DNA from: Streptomyces sp. MMG1121
GTDB taxonomy: Bacteria > Actinomycetota > Actinomycetes > Streptomycetales > Streptomycetaceae
Assembly (NCBI RefSeq): GCF_001280015.1
Contig: NZ_LGDV01000227.1
Location: 1-36,382, forward strand
DNA: 36,382 nt
Direction: 5' to 3'
A program made the translations under genes and the position numbers. The notes beneath the pieces are model-generated. The model was given only the letters and a program-made list of their open reading frames with translations. It ran no database searches and had not been told where the DNA came from. Positions 7,320 to 15,603 of this stretch are shown in pieces; positions within the stretch are counted from its first letter, which is position 1; every line of letters begins with the position of its first letter.

Positions 7320-8192
7320 TCAGTCCGAGCCCAGTGCCGACCGCACCACGTCGGGCTTGTTGGTGATGATCCCGTCGACGCCGTAGTCCGCGGCCTTGTG
7401 GGCGGTGGCCGCGTCGTTCACCGTCCACGCGAAGACGCGCAGCGGCTTGCCGTGCGGCCCGTCGAAGGCCTGCGCGGCCGCGACATAGCCTCGCGAGAGC
7501 GACCCGTACGAGGGATTGACCAGATCGGTGAAGCGCGCGTCCTGATGCAGCTGTGTCACCGGGGGCGAGCCGAGCAGGGCCGTGGTGACCGCGGGCTTCA
7601 GCTTGTGGACCGTGCGGATGCTGTCGGCGCTGAAACTCTGCACGATCAGCCGTCCCAGATGGCTGTGATCCAGCCAGCCCTCGGTGCCGAGGAGCTTCAT
7701 GGTCTGCTGCTCGATGCCCGGATACAGCTCCGGGTTCTTGATCTCCAGGAGCAGCTTCTCGTGGTTGTGCTCGATCCGGCGCATGTACTGCGTGAGCGTC
7801 GGCACGCGCGTGCCCGCGTAGGCGGGGGAGTACCAGCTGCCCGCGTCGAGCCGGGCGATCTCGGCGGCCGTGAAGTCCTTCACCTTCCACGGCGCGCGGC
7901 CGGGGAAGACCCGCTCGACGTCCGTGGTGCGCCGCAGGCTGTCGTCGTGGATGACGACCAGCTCGCCGTCCTTGGTGCGCTGGACGTCGTTCTCGACCCA
8001 GGTGAAGCCCAGCTGCGAGGCTTTGTCGATCGAGGCCAGCGTGTTCTCGGGAGCGTAGGCGGAGGCGCCTCGGTGAGCGATCACCGTGGGCTCCCCGGTA
8101 CCGCCGGCCCGGGCGTCGGAGATCGGGCTCAGCAGGGCCGCAGCGATCCCCAGGACCGCGACGGCCGTGGCGGCCACTACGCGCGCGTGCAT
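7320..8192 (-). CDS. Secreted glycerophosphodiester phosphodiesterase
   Basis: A 290-residue glycerophosphodiester phosphodiesterase, hydrolysing deacylated phospholipid or teichoic-acid glycerophosphodiesters to glycerol 3-phosphate and alcohol. Residues 1-29 are a Sec-type signal peptide ending DARA. The mature protein begins with the GDPD hallmark VIAHRGASAYAPENT (His40, Arg41), followed by metal ligands Glu67 and Asp69 in WVENDVQ and the catalytic IHDDSLRRTT (His82). LLLEIKNPELYPG and the C-terminal FAWTVNDAATAHKAADYGVDGIITNKPD complete the TIM-barrel pattern. The start at 8192 is preceded by GAGGAGT. It is probably involved in phosphate or glycerol scavenging outside the membrane; no PHO-box-like repeats were evident upstream. 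Confidence 0.95.
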   Translation of the reverse strand: MHARVVAATAVAVLGIAAALLSPISDARAGGTGEPTVIAHRGASAYAPENTLASIDKASQLGFTWVENDVQRTKDGELVVIHDDSLRRTTDVERVFPGRAPWKVKDFTAAEIARLDAGSWYSPAYAGTRVPTLTQYMRRIEHNHEKLLLEIKNPELYPGIEQQTMKLLGTEGWLDHSHLGRLIVQSFSADSIRTVHKLKPAVTTALLGSPPVTQLHQDARFTDLVNPSYGSLSRGYVAAAQAFDGPHGKPLRVFAWTVNDAATAHKAADYGVDGIITNKPDVVRSALGSD

Positions 8193-8472
8193 GCAGACTC
8201 CTCGTATCGAGCGAATTCCGATTGCAACAAGAGTGACAGCAGACGGTGCGTGGCACGCGGGCGCATGACGGGCACACATCGCAGGCAGATGTCGAAGTCC
8301 ACTCACCGGTGCCCCACAAGTGCGGCAAGGCTGTGTTTCTTTGCCGGAAAGTCGTTCGACCATTCCGGTGGGAGTCATACTCTCTGCGACAACCCTGACC
8401 GCCCGCGCGGTCCTGGCGCAGGGGGACATTTCGGGTATTCCGGGACGCAAGAGGGCGGAGGGGCAGCCGCAG
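8193..8472. other. Divergent intergenic region GDPD / MHYT
   Basis: These 280 bases separate two divergent genes and should contain both promoters. The ribosome binding site GAGGAGT lies at the left edge and GGAGGGG about 11 nt before the MHYT ATG at the right. The middle part (about 8220-8400) is less GC-rich than its surroundings. I could not identify a confident -35/-10 pair or palindrome. Confidence 0.3.
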
Positions 8473-9330
8473 ATGCAAGGCACGGTCGACGGATTCAGCT
8501 ACGGGGCCGTCACCCCGTTGGTGGCCTATCTGATGGCCTGCCTGGGCGGCGCCCTCGGCCTGCGCTGCACCACCCGGGCGCTGCTGGTCACGCACTCCGG
8601 GCGACCCGCCTGGCTGGCTCTCGGCGCCGCCGCGATCGGCTCCGGCATATGGACCATGCACTTCGTCGCCATGATGGGCTTCGCCATCGAGGAGACCCCG
8701 ATCCACTACGACAAGCCGATCACCTACGCCAGCCTCGCTCTCGCCATCGTCATGGTCGGCGTCGGCATCTTCATCGTCGGCTACCGGGGCGCCACCGGCA
8801 CCGCGCTCTTCACCGGAGGTACGATCACCGGCCTCGGCGTCGCCTCGATGCACTACCTCGGCATGGCCGGCGTCCGCTTCCACGGGCGGTTCACCTACAA
8901 CACCCTCACCGTCGCCGCCTCCGTCGTCATAGCGGTCGTGGCCGCCACCGCCGCCCTGTGGGCCGCCGGACGCGTCCGGGGCTTCCTGTGGAGCGTCGGG
9001 GCTAGCCTCGTCATGGGGCTCGCCGTCAGCGGCATGCATTACATGGGCATGGCGGCCCTGGGCGTCCACCTCGACGGCGCCTCCCACGTCGCCGGAGGCG
9101 TGCCGGAGCCGTCCGTGCTCGCGCCCATGCTGATCGGCCCGCTCGCGTTCCTGCTCCTCGCGGGCGTCGTCGTGGTCTTCGATCCGCTGATGGTCATGGG
9201 CCGGCCCGTCCGCAGGACCGTCGAGCACAAACCAGGTGTCCCGGCCGCTGCCGTCGCCCCCCACCCGGACCGCCGGCCCGCGTTCCACGAGGCGCGCCGG
9301 CCCGAGCACCACGGCTCCCGGACACCGTAG
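8473..9330 (+). CDS. MHYT-domain integral membrane sensor protein
   Basis: A 285-residue integral membrane protein made of an MHYT domain only. About seven hydrophobic helices are visible, and three of them carry the repeated Met-His motif: MHFVAM (62-67), MHYLGM (126-131) and MHYMGM (188-193). In the family these face the outer leaflet and are proposed to bind copper or sense a diatomic gas. MHYT domains are often fused to GGDEF/EAL or kinase domains, but here only a short Pro/Arg-rich cytoplasmic tail (about 240-285) follows, so any signalling would need a partner. The start at 8473 was chosen because it begins just before the first helix and has GGAGGGG upstream. It reads toward uvrB. Confidence 0.88.
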   Translation: MQGTVDGFSYGAVTPLVAYLMACLGGALGLRCTTRALLVTHSGRPAWLALGAAAIGSGIWTMHFVAMMGFAIEETPIHYDKPITYASLALAIVMVGVGIFIVGYRGATGTALFTGGTITGLGVASMHYLGMAGVRFHGRFTYNTLTVAASVVIAVVAATAALWAAGRVRGFLWSVGASLVMGLAVSGMHYMGMAALGVHLDGASHVAGGVPEPSVLAPMLIGPLAFLLLAGVVVVFDPLMVMGRPVRRTVEHKPGVPAAAVAPHPDRRPAFHEARRPEHHGSRTP

Positions 9331-9350
9331 AACCGCTGATCCGGGCCCGA

Positions 9351-9372
9351 TGTCAGTGGCGGGTCGTACGGT
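9351..9372 (+). promoter_or_regulatory. PafBC/RecA-NDp-type promoter of uvrB
   Basis: TGTCAGTG (9351-9358), spacer GCGGGTCG (8 nt) and TACGGT (9367-9372) match the RecA-NDp consensus except the first T. Seven nt later comes the uvrB ATG, so the transcript should begin at or next to the start codon. The spacer differs from the ogt spacer at one base only. Confidence 0.8.
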
Positions 9373-9379
9373 GGATTCC

Positions 9380-11518
9380 ATGCGGCCCGTTTCCCACATC
9401 GAACGTACGGTGGCGCCCTTCGAGGTCGTCAGCCCCTACCAGCCCAGCGGTGACCAGCCGGCGGCCATCGCCGAGCTGGCCAAGCGCGTCGAGGCCGGTG
9501 AGAAGGACGTCGTCCTGCTGGGCGCGACCGGCACCGGCAAGTCCGCCACCACGGCGTGGATGATCGAGAAGCTCCAGCGCCCCACGCTCGTGATGGCGCC
9601 GAACAAAACGCTGGCCGCCCAGCTGGCCAACGAGTTCCGCGAACTCCTGCCGAACAACGCGGTCGAGTACTTCGTCTCGTACTACGACTACTACCAGCCC
9701 GAGGCCTACGTCCCGCAGTCGGACACCTACATCGAGAAGGACTCCTCGATCAACGAGGAGGTCGAGCGCCTGCGCCACTCGGCGACGAACTCGCTGCTCA
9801 CCCGTCGCGACGTCATCGTGGTCGCCTCGGTCTCCTGCATCTACGGCCTCGGCACTCCGCAGGAGTACGTCGACCGGATGGTGCCCCTCCGGGTCGGCGA
9901 CGAGATCGACCGGGACCAGCTGCTGCGCCGCTTCGTCGACATCCAGTACACGCGCAACGACATGGCCTTCAGCCGCGGCACCTTCCGGGTCCGCGGCGAC
10001 ACCATCGAGATCTTCCCGGTCTACGAGGAGCTGGCCGTCCGCATCGAGATGTTCGGCGACGAGATCGAGGCGCTGTCCACGCTGCACCCGCTCACCGGCG
10101 AGATCATCAGCGACGACCAGCAGCTGTACGTCTTCCCCGCCTCCCACTACGTCGCCGGCCCCGAGCGCATGGAGCGGGCCGTCAACGACATCGAGAAGGA
10201 GCTGGGGGAGCGCCTCGCCGAGCTGGAGAAGCAGGGCAAGCTCCTGGAGGCCCAGCGTCTGCGGATGCGCACGACGTACGACATCGAGATGCTCCGCCAG
10301 ATCGGCAGCTGCTCCGGCGTCGAGAACTACTCGATGCACTTCGACGGCCGCGCACCCGGCTCCCCGCCGAACACCCTGCTCGACTACTTCCCGGACGACT
10401 TCCTGCTCGTCATCGACGAGTCGCACGTCACCGTCCCGCAGATCGGCGCCATGTACGAGGGCGACGCCTCCCGCAAGCGCACCCTCGTGGACCACGGTTT
10501 CCGTCTGCCGTCCGCCCTGGACAACCGCCCCCTGAAGTGGGAGGAGTTCCAGGAGCGCATCGATCAGACGGTCTACCTGTCGGCCACGCCGGGCGCGTAC
10601 GAGCTCTCGCGCTCCGACGGCACGGTCGAGCAGATCATCCGCCCCACCGGCCTCGTCGACCCCGAGGTCGTCGTCAAGCCCACCGAGGGCCAGATCGACG
10701 ACCTGGTGCACGAGATCCGCAAGCGCACCGAGAAGGACGAACGCGTCCTCGTCACCACGCTCACCAAGAAGATGGCCGAGGACCTCACCGACTACTTCCT
10801 GGAACTCGGTATCCAGGTGCGCTATCTGCACAGTGACGTCGACACCCTGCGCCGCGTGGAGCTGCTGCGCGAACTGCGCAGCGGCGAGTTCGACGTCCTG
10901 GTCGGCATCAACCTCCTGCGCGAGGGCCTCGACCTGCCCGAGGTGTCCCTGGTGGCGATCCTGGACGCCGACAAGGAGGGCTTCCTGCGCTCCGGCACCT
11001 CGCTGATCCAGACCATCGGCCGCGCGGCGCGCAACGTCTCCGGCCAGGTCCACATGTACGCCGACAAGATCACCCCGGCGATGGAGAAGGCCATCGACGA
11101 GACCAACCGCCGCCGGGAGAAGCAGGTCGCCTACAACCAGGCCAACGGCATCGACCCGCAGCCGCTGCGCAAGAAGATCAACGACATCGTGGCGCAGATC
11201 GCCCGCGAGGAGGTCGACACCGAGCAGCTCCTCGGCTCCGGTTACCGCAAGTCCAGCGACGGCAAGGGCGCCAAGGCACCCGTTCCGTCGCTGGGCGGCA
11301 AGGCCGCCAAGGGTGCGAAGGCCGGCAAGGCGGCCAAGGGCAAGTCGGCGCCCACGGACCGCCCGGCGGCCGAACTCGCCGAGCAGATCGAGGAGATGAC
11401 CGAGCGGATGCGCGCCGCCGCCGCGGAGCTCCAGTTCGAGATCGCGGCCCGGCTGCGCGACGAGGTCTCGGAGATGAAGAAGGAACTGCGCCAGATGCGG
11501 GAGGCCGGCCTCGCCTGA
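9380..11518 (+). CDS. uvrB: Excinuclease ABC subunit UvrB
   Basis: UvrB is the damage-verifying helicase-like core of UvrABC nucleotide excision repair; it receives damage from UvrA and recruits UvrC. The 712-residue protein has Walker [10 protein letters not shown] (about 48-56), the beta-hairpin region [12 protein letters not shown] (101-112), the DESHV Walker B segment, helicase motifs V and VI ([13 protein letters not shown]) and a C-terminal UVR motif (about 664-712) that binds UvrC. Between the helicase core and the UVR motif lies a Lys/Ala/Gly-rich insert (about 625-660) with repeated AKG/AKA. The start is the ATG 7 nt after the PafBC-type -10; the GTG at 9371 overlaps that -10 and is unlikely. 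Confidence 0.98.
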   Translation: MRPVSHIERTVAPFEVVSPYQPSGDQPAAIAELAKRVEAGEKDVVLLGATGTGKSATTAWMIEKLQRPTLVMAPNKTLAAQLANEFRELLPNNAVEYFVSYYDYYQPEAYVPQSDTYIEKDSSINEEVERLRHSATNSLLTRRDVIVVASVSCIYGLGTPQEYVDRMVPLRVGDEIDRDQLLRRFVDIQYTRNDMAFSRGTFRVRGDTIEIFPVYEELAVRIEMFGDEIEALSTLHPLTGEIISDDQQLYVFPASHYVAGPERMERAVNDIEKELGERLAELEKQGKLLEAQRLRMRTTYDIEMLRQIGSCSGVENYSMHFDGRAPGSPPNTLLDYFPDDFLLVIDESHVTVPQIGAMYEGDASRKRTLVDHGFRLPSALDNRPLKWEEFQERIDQTVYLSATPGAYELSRSDGTVEQIIRPTGLVDPEVVVKPTEGQIDDLVHEIRKRTEKDERVLVTTLTKKMAEDLTDYFLELGIQVRYLHSDVDTLRRVELLRELRSGEFDVLVGINLLREGLDLPEVSLVAILDADKEGFLRSGTSLIQTIGRAARNVSGQVHMYADKITPAMEKAIDETNRRREKQVAYNQANGIDPQPLRKKINDIVAQIAREEVDTEQLLGSGYRKSSDGKGAKAPVPSLGGKAAKGAKAGKAAKGKSAPTDRPAAELAEQIEEMTERMRAAAAELQFEIAARLRDEVSEMKKELRQMREAGLA

Positions 11519-11556
11519 GCCACCGACACCCTGCCGGACCTCGGCATACACGCCAA

Positions 11557-11568
11557 GTGTTGCAACAC
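11557..11568. promoter_or_regulatory. Perfect 12-bp palindrome GTGTTGCAACAC upstream of terD
   Basis: A gapless 12-bp palindrome lies about 46 nt upstream of the terD -10, in the 156-base space between uvrB and terD. It could be an operator. I do not recognise the cognate regulator. Confidence 0.35.
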
Positions 11569-11597
11569 CGACACAAAGCGCGGGCCGGGGTTCGGCA

Positions 11598-11620
11598 CCG
11601 TCGGTGGCCCTGCGTAGGGT
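11598..11620 (+). promoter_or_regulatory. Candidate PafBC-type promoter of terD
   Basis: CCGTCGGTG (11598-11606), an 8-nt spacer GCCCTGCG and TAGGGT (11615-11620) match the GTCRGTG-N8-TANNNT core exactly, lacking only the two leading T residues. Alternatively TTCGGC at 11591-11596 with an 18-nt spacer would be an ordinary -35 for the same -10. The predicted leader to the terD GTG is about 48 nt. Confidence 0.55.
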
Positions 11621-11674
11621 TTTGACAACCGCGCACTGCGCGGCAACAGGGGACCTTCGAGAGGGGATTCAGCG

Positions 11675-12253
11675 GTGTCCGTCAACTTGAGCAAGGGTCA
11701 GGCCATCAGCCTGGAGAAGAAGGACGGGGGCACGCTGACCGCGGTCCGTATGGGGCTCGGCTGGCAGGCGGCGAAGCGGCGTGGCCTGTTCGGCTCCCGC
11801 ACCCGGGAGATCGACCTGGACGCCTCGGCGGTCCTCTTCGCCGAGAAGCAGCCGGTCGACGTGGTCTTCTTCCGCCACCTGGTGAGCGACGACGGCTCCG
11901 TCCGTCACACCGGTGACAACCTCGTCGGGGGCGTCGGCCAGGGCGGGGACGACGAGGCGATCCTGGTGGACCTCCAGCGCGTTCCGGTCCACATCGACCA
12001 GATCGTCTTCACCGTGAACTCCTTCACGGGCCAGACCTTCCAGGAGGTGCAGAACGCGTTCTGCCGCCTGGTGGACGAGACCAACGGCCAGGAACTCGCC
12101 CGCTACACGCTGGACGGGGGCGGCGACTACACCGCGCAGATCATGGCGAAGGTGCACCGTGCGGGCTCGGGCTGGACGATGACCGCCCTGGGCTCCCCGG
12201 CCAACGGCCGCACCTTCCAGGACCTGATGCCGGCGATCCTGCCGCACCTGTAG
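11675..12253 (+). CDS. terD: TerD-family calcium-binding stress protein
   Basis: A 192-residue TerD-domain protein of the general-stress/tellurium-resistance class; TerD proteins bind Ca2+ and act in the cytoplasm or at the membrane. The family pattern is complete: MSVNLSKGQAISL start, LDASAVLF, VVFFRHLVSDDGSVRHTGDN, the Ca2+-binding segment GGDDEAILVDL (Asp92, Asp93, Glu94, with Asp81), IVFTVNSF and GQTFQEVQNAFCRLVDETNGQELARY. The GTG start has GAGAGGGG about 8 nt upstream. It is followed after 56 bases by a TerD-like/FtsK-like fusion gene, with which it is probably co-transcribed. Its promoter resembles the DNA-damage promoters of the uvr genes. Confidence 0.95.
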   Translation: MSVNLSKGQAISLEKKDGGTLTAVRMGLGWQAAKRRGLFGSRTREIDLDASAVLFAEKQPVDVVFFRHLVSDDGSVRHTGDNLVGGVGQGGDDEAILVDLQRVPVHIDQIVFTVNSFTGQTFQEVQNAFCRLVDETNGQELARYTLDGGGDYTAQIMAKVHRAGSGWTMTALGSPANGRTFQDLMPAILPHL

Positions 12254-12309
12254 GGACCGCCCGCTCGACCGGCAACACGCACGACACAACGACACAGGGG
12301 GGCACGGCG

Positions 12310-14226
12310 ATGACGGCCGAGCTGGTGCGGGGACAGAACCACCCGCTGTCCCAGGTCCGGCTGACGATCCGGATCTCGGCCGGGGTGCCGGTCCTGGCCG
12401 GGGCCACGCTCGGCGACGAGAACGGCACGGTGCACGGGACCGAGTGGGTGGCCCGTCCCGGCGTCCCCGCTCTGCCCGGCATCGAGGTGTCCGGGCAGGC
12501 CACCGCCGAACACCGGCTGGCCGTCGACCTGGGCGCCCTGCCCGAGGCCGTGCACCGCGTCGCTGTGTTCCTTGCGCTGCCCACCGGGTCCACGGGCCCG
12601 CTTCGATTCGGTGCCGTCGCCGCCCCGCACACCGCGGTCGAAGGCGCCGACGGCACCGAACTCGCCTGCTACACCCTGACCGGCCTGGACACCGAGACAG
12701 CCGTGGTCGCGCTGGAGCTGTACCGCAGACAGGGCGTCTGGAAGGTCCGCGCGACGGGCCAGGGCTACGCGGCCGGTCTCCCCGCACTCCTCGCCGACCA
12801 GGGCCTGCGCGAAGCCGCCGACGTCGCGGCCGCCATCCAGAACACGGCGACCCCCGCCCCGGCCGTACCGGCACCCACCTCCGCTCGTGACACGACGGCG
12901 CCGACACGCCCGTACGCCCCGGAACACCCGGAGCCCGTACCCTCGTCCGGAGCACAGAACCCGTACGTCCCCGAGGCGCCCGCCGCCGCTCCGCGAGACC
13001 CCAGTGCCCCGGTGGACTACACGCACCCCCGCCGCCGCCCGCACACCACCCCGCAGCCGCCGTCGCCCCCGGCCTCTCCGGTCACGGACGACGGGCCGGC
13101 ACCCGCGCAACCGGTCGCCGGGGACGCCGTGGGCTGGTCGATGGAGGAGCGGCTGTACAACCAGGTCTGGGGCATGTTCGAGGACCTGGCCCGCGCCACG
13201 GCCGCGTACCGCGGCGCCGTCGATTTCGCCGACTCCCGCCTGGAGAAGGAACTCGACCAGGTACTCGCCGACCCCCGCGCACGGATCGGTACCGCGGGCG
13301 ACACCGCGCGCGAGACGGCCCACGCCCGCCGGACGCAGCTGGTCGACCAGGCCCGCGCGGCCCTCGACCGTGACCTCGCCCAGCTCTCCGCGGAGTCCGA
13401 CGTGGTCGAGCCCGCGCTGCCCCCCGCGTACGCTCGCTGGGATAACCCCGTCTGGCACGGGTACCGGGTACCCGCCGACCCTCCGATGGCCCTGCGGCTC
13501 GGCGATCTCCATCTGCCGGAGAGCGTGCCGCTGCGCATCCCCATGCTGGTCAGGCTGCCGCTGGAACGGGGCCTGTGGCTCGACAGCGGCCCGGCGGGCG
13601 ACGGCTTCCCGGACTCCCTCGAGATGCGGCACCTGGCCATGGAGGCGGCGACCGCCCTCGCCGCGCGGCTGCTCGCCGTGCATCCGCCGGGGGACTTCGC
13701 CCTGCAGGTCATCGACCCGGCCGGTGCCGGGGCCACGGCGCTCGGCGTGCTGACGCGCACCGGGGCGCTCACCGCGCCGCCCGCGACCGGGGCGGTGGGC
13801 GTGACGGAGGTGCTGGAGAGGCTCACCCGGCGGGTCGACCTGGTGCAGATGGCGCTGCGCGGCGGCACGCCCGAGTCACTGCCGGCCGATGTCGACACCG
13901 CGCAGCAACTGTTGATCGTCAACGACTTCCCGCACGGGTTCGACGACCGTGCGGTGACCCGGCTGCGCTATCTCGCCGACGAGGGGCCCGCCGTCGGCGT
14001 GCACCTGCTACTGGTGGCGGACCGCGAGGACGCCGCCGCCTACGGCCCCTTGCTCGATCCGCTGTGGCGTTCGCTGATGCGACTGACTCCCGTTCCCGAC
14101 GATCACCTCGCCGACCCCTGGGTCGGACACGCCTGGACCTACGAGCCCTCGCTGGCGCCAGTCGGCAGCCACATCGTGCAGCACGTGCTCACCGAGGTGA
14201 CCAAAGCCAGGGCCAAGCACAGGTAA
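12310..14226 (+). CDS. TerD-like domain fused to a degenerate FtsK-like ATPase domain
   Basis: A 638-residue three-part protein. Residues 1-175 are TerD-like: FGAVAAPHTAV, GTELACYTLTGLDTETAVVALELYRR and WKVRATGQGYAAGL match the TerD C-terminal half, but the Ca2+-binding GDN...DDE segment is absent. Residues 178-270 are a Pro/Ala-rich linker. Residues 275-362 are helical and probably coiled. Residues about 385-600 resemble the FtsK/SpoIIIE-like domain of Ter-associated proteins (ALQVIDPAGAGATALG, EVLERLTRRVDLVQ, QLLIVNDFPHGFDDRAVTRL, GVHLLLVADRED), yet no GK[ST] Walker A is visible where one would be expected (GPAGDGFPDS, about 427-436). I infer a non-catalytic scaffold or regulator of the Ter system. 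ATG start with a GGGGGG run a few bases upstream. Confidence 0.85.
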   Translation: MTAELVRGQNHPLSQVRLTIRISAGVPVLAGATLGDENGTVHGTEWVARPGVPALPGIEVSGQATAEHRLAVDLGALPEAVHRVAVFLALPTGSTGPLRFGAVAAPHTAVEGADGTELACYTLTGLDTETAVVALELYRRQGVWKVRATGQGYAAGLPALLADQGLREAADVAAAIQNTATPAPAVPAPTSARDTTAPTRPYAPEHPEPVPSSGAQNPYVPEAPAAAPRDPSAPVDYTHPRRRPHTTPQPPSPPASPVTDDGPAPAQPVAGDAVGWSMEERLYNQVWGMFEDLARATAAYRGAVDFADSRLEKELDQVLADPRARIGTAGDTARETAHARRTQLVDQARAALDRDLAQLSAESDVVEPALPPAYARWDNPVWHGYRVPADPPMALRLGDLHLPESVPLRIPMLVRLPLERGLWLDSGPAGDGFPDSLEMRHLAMEAATALAARLLAVHPPGDFALQVIDPAGAGATALGVLTRTGALTAPPATGAVGVTEVLERLTRRVDLVQMALRGGTPESLPADVDTAQQLLIVNDFPHGFDDRAVTRLRYLADEGPAVGVHLLLVADREDAAAYGPLLDPLWRSLMRLTPVPDDHLADPWVGHAWTYEPSLAPVGSHIVQHVLTEVTKARAKHR

Positions 14227-14293
14227 AGAGCCTCCAGTCAGGGGATTTAGTCATCTCTTTACTATCTACTTTACCTTTCCTTGGTGATTGAGG

Positions 14294-14299
14294 TAGGGT
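14294..14299 (+). promoter_or_regulatory. Probable -10 (TAGGGT) of the terC transcript
   Basis: TAGGGT lies just before the riboswitch and would place the transcript start near 14306, at the base of riboswitch P1. The upstream 14235-14285 is strikingly AT-rich for this genome (TTTACTATCTACTTTACC and neighbours), as expected for a strong promoter region. I see no clear -35. Confidence 0.5.
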
Positions 14300-14307
14300 C
14301 TTCCGTA

Positions 14308-14447
14308 CGGAGGGGAGTACTCCCTGACTGCGGCGCACCCGTCAGTACGGACCGGTTCCGGTCCCGGGGCGTCGGCCCCGCGCGGGTGGAAGAGACCTCC
14401 GGCAGCGACAACGCTGAAAGTGTTTGCCGTTACGTAATGCCGGAGGT
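14308..14447 (+). ncRNA. yybP-ykoY (Mn2+) riboswitch with translational expression platform
   Basis: The terC leader has the yybP-ykoY aptamer pattern. P1 pairs CGGAGG (14308-14313) with CCTCCG (14396-14401). Next to it are the conserved GGAGTA on the 5' side and GGAAGAGACC on the 3' side. Inner hairpins include CTGAC/GTCAG, ACCGG/CCGGT and GGGGC/GCCCC. The 3' strand of P1 continues as ACCTCCGGCA (14395-14404), perfectly complementary over 10 nt to TGCCGGAGGT (14438-14447), which contains the terC Shine-Dalgarno sequence. P1 formation and Shine-Dalgarno sequestration are therefore mutually exclusive, predicting that ligand binding turns translation on. A Mn2+ ligand and a TerC-family exporter gene downstream are the known partners of this class. 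Confidence 0.88.
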
Positions 14448-14450
14448 GCC

Positions 14451-15467
14451 GTGGACGTTTCGCTGACCCTGTGGGTCCTGACCATCGTGGGCTTGGCCGC
14501 CCTGATCGCGGTCGACTTCTTCATCGGCCGCAAGCCGCACGAGGTGTCGATCAAGGAAGCCGGTATCTGGACCGTCGTCTGGATCGCCCTGGCCGGGCTC
14601 TTCGGTCTCGGCCTCCTCCTTTTCGGGGGCGGCCGGCCGGCCGGTGAGTTCTTCGCCGGATTCATCACCGAGAAGTCGCTGAGCGTCGACAACCTCTTCG
14701 TCTTCGTCCTGATCATGGCGAAGTTCGCGGTTCCCACCCAGTACCAGCAGCGCGTCCTGCTCGTTGGCGTGCTCATAGCCCTGGTGCTGCGGGCGATCTT
14801 CATCGCCGCGGGGGCCGCCATCCTCGCCAGCTTCTCCTGGGTGTTCTACCTCTTCGGCGCGTTCCTGATCTGGACCGCCTGGAAGCTCATCCAGGAGGCC
14901 CGCGCGGACGAGGAGGACGAGGAATTCGAGGAGAACAAGCTGCTGAAGGCCGCTGAACGCAGGTTCGGCGTGGCCGACCGCTACCACGGCACCAAGCTGT
15001 GGATCCAGGAGAACGGCAAGCGGGTCATGACCCCGATGCTGGTCGTGATGCTCGCCATCGGCACCACCGACGTCCTGTTCGCCCTGGACTCCATCCCCGC
15101 GATCTTCGGTCTGACCCAGGACCCGTACATCGTCTTCACTGCCAACGCGTTCGCCCTGATGGGTCTGCGTCAGCTGTACTTCCTCATCGGTGGCCTGCTG
15201 AGGAAGCTGGTCCACCTCTCGTACGGCCTGTCGATCATCCTCGGCTTCATCGGCGTCAAGCTGGTGCTGCACGCCCTGCACGAGTCCGGTGTCCACGTAC
15301 CCGAGATCAGCATCCCGGTCTCGCTCGGCGTGATCTGCGCCGTGCTGATCGTCACCACCATCACCAGCCTGATGGCCAGCAAGAAGCAGGCGGCCGCCGA
15401 GGCGGCGGGCGCCGAAGTCGAAGGCGCGGCAAAGGACGGCGTCGACGCACGACCCGGCCGGCGGTAG
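14451..15467 (+). CDS. terC: TerC-family integral membrane protein, probable Mn2+ exporter
   Basis: A 338-residue TerC/Alx-family membrane protein with about nine hydrophobic helices. Signature acidic motifs are in place: LIAVDFFIGR near the N-terminus, EKSLSVDNLFVFVLIMAKF, and GTTDVLFALDSIPAIFGLT, whose aspartates are thought to carry metal through the membrane. A charged cytoplasmic loop (DEEDEEFEENK) lies in the middle and an Ala/Lys-rich tail at the end. The GTG start has GGAGG only 4 nt upstream; the family begins MDVS, which supports it. Several family members preceded by this riboswitch export Mn2+, so manganese detoxification is the most likely job. Tellurite resistance is the older name only. 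Confidence 0.93.
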   Translation: MDVSLTLWVLTIVGLAALIAVDFFIGRKPHEVSIKEAGIWTVVWIALAGLFGLGLLLFGGGRPAGEFFAGFITEKSLSVDNLFVFVLIMAKFAVPTQYQQRVLLVGVLIALVLRAIFIAAGAAILASFSWVFYLFGAFLIWTAWKLIQEARADEEDEEFEENKLLKAAERRFGVADRYHGTKLWIQENGKRVMTPMLVVMLAIGTTDVLFALDSIPAIFGLTQDPYIVFTANAFALMGLRQLYFLIGGLLRKLVHLSYGLSIILGFIGVKLVLHALHESGVHVPEISIPVSLGVICAVLIVTTITSLMASKKQAAAEAAGAEVEGAAKDGVDARPGRR

Positions 15468-15477
15468 ACGTGACCTG

Positions 15478-15518
15478 GGCGGGAGCGGGGCTGCGCGGAG
15501 CAGGTGCCCGCTCCCGCC
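15478..15518 (+). terminator. Strong hairpin terminator after terC
   Basis: A perfect 12-bp stem (GGCGGGAGCGGG with CCCGCTCCCGCC) and a 17-nt loop begin 11 bases after the terC stop codon. No U-run follows. It separates terC from chaA, which then needs its own promoter in 15519-15603. Confidence 0.7.
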
Positions 15519-15603
15519 GGTGGCGGGCCGTGCGGCGGAAAGGATGAGAGGTATCCGAAAAGAGCGGAATGCGAATCCTGTTCGTCTCTGCGACCATCGC
15601 CGC

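Noticed and set aside
9371..9373. GTG as a possible uvrB start
   Set aside because: It overlaps the -10 of the PafBC-type promoter and would not be in the predicted transcript.
9353..11551. Long antisense frame over uvrB
   Set aside because: Same composition effect; Val/Leu/Asp/Gly-rich translation with no domain.
11557..11590. GTGTCGGTG-like sequences on the minus strand near the end of uvrB
   Set aside because: No TANNNT at the required 8-base distance and no minus-strand gene follows.
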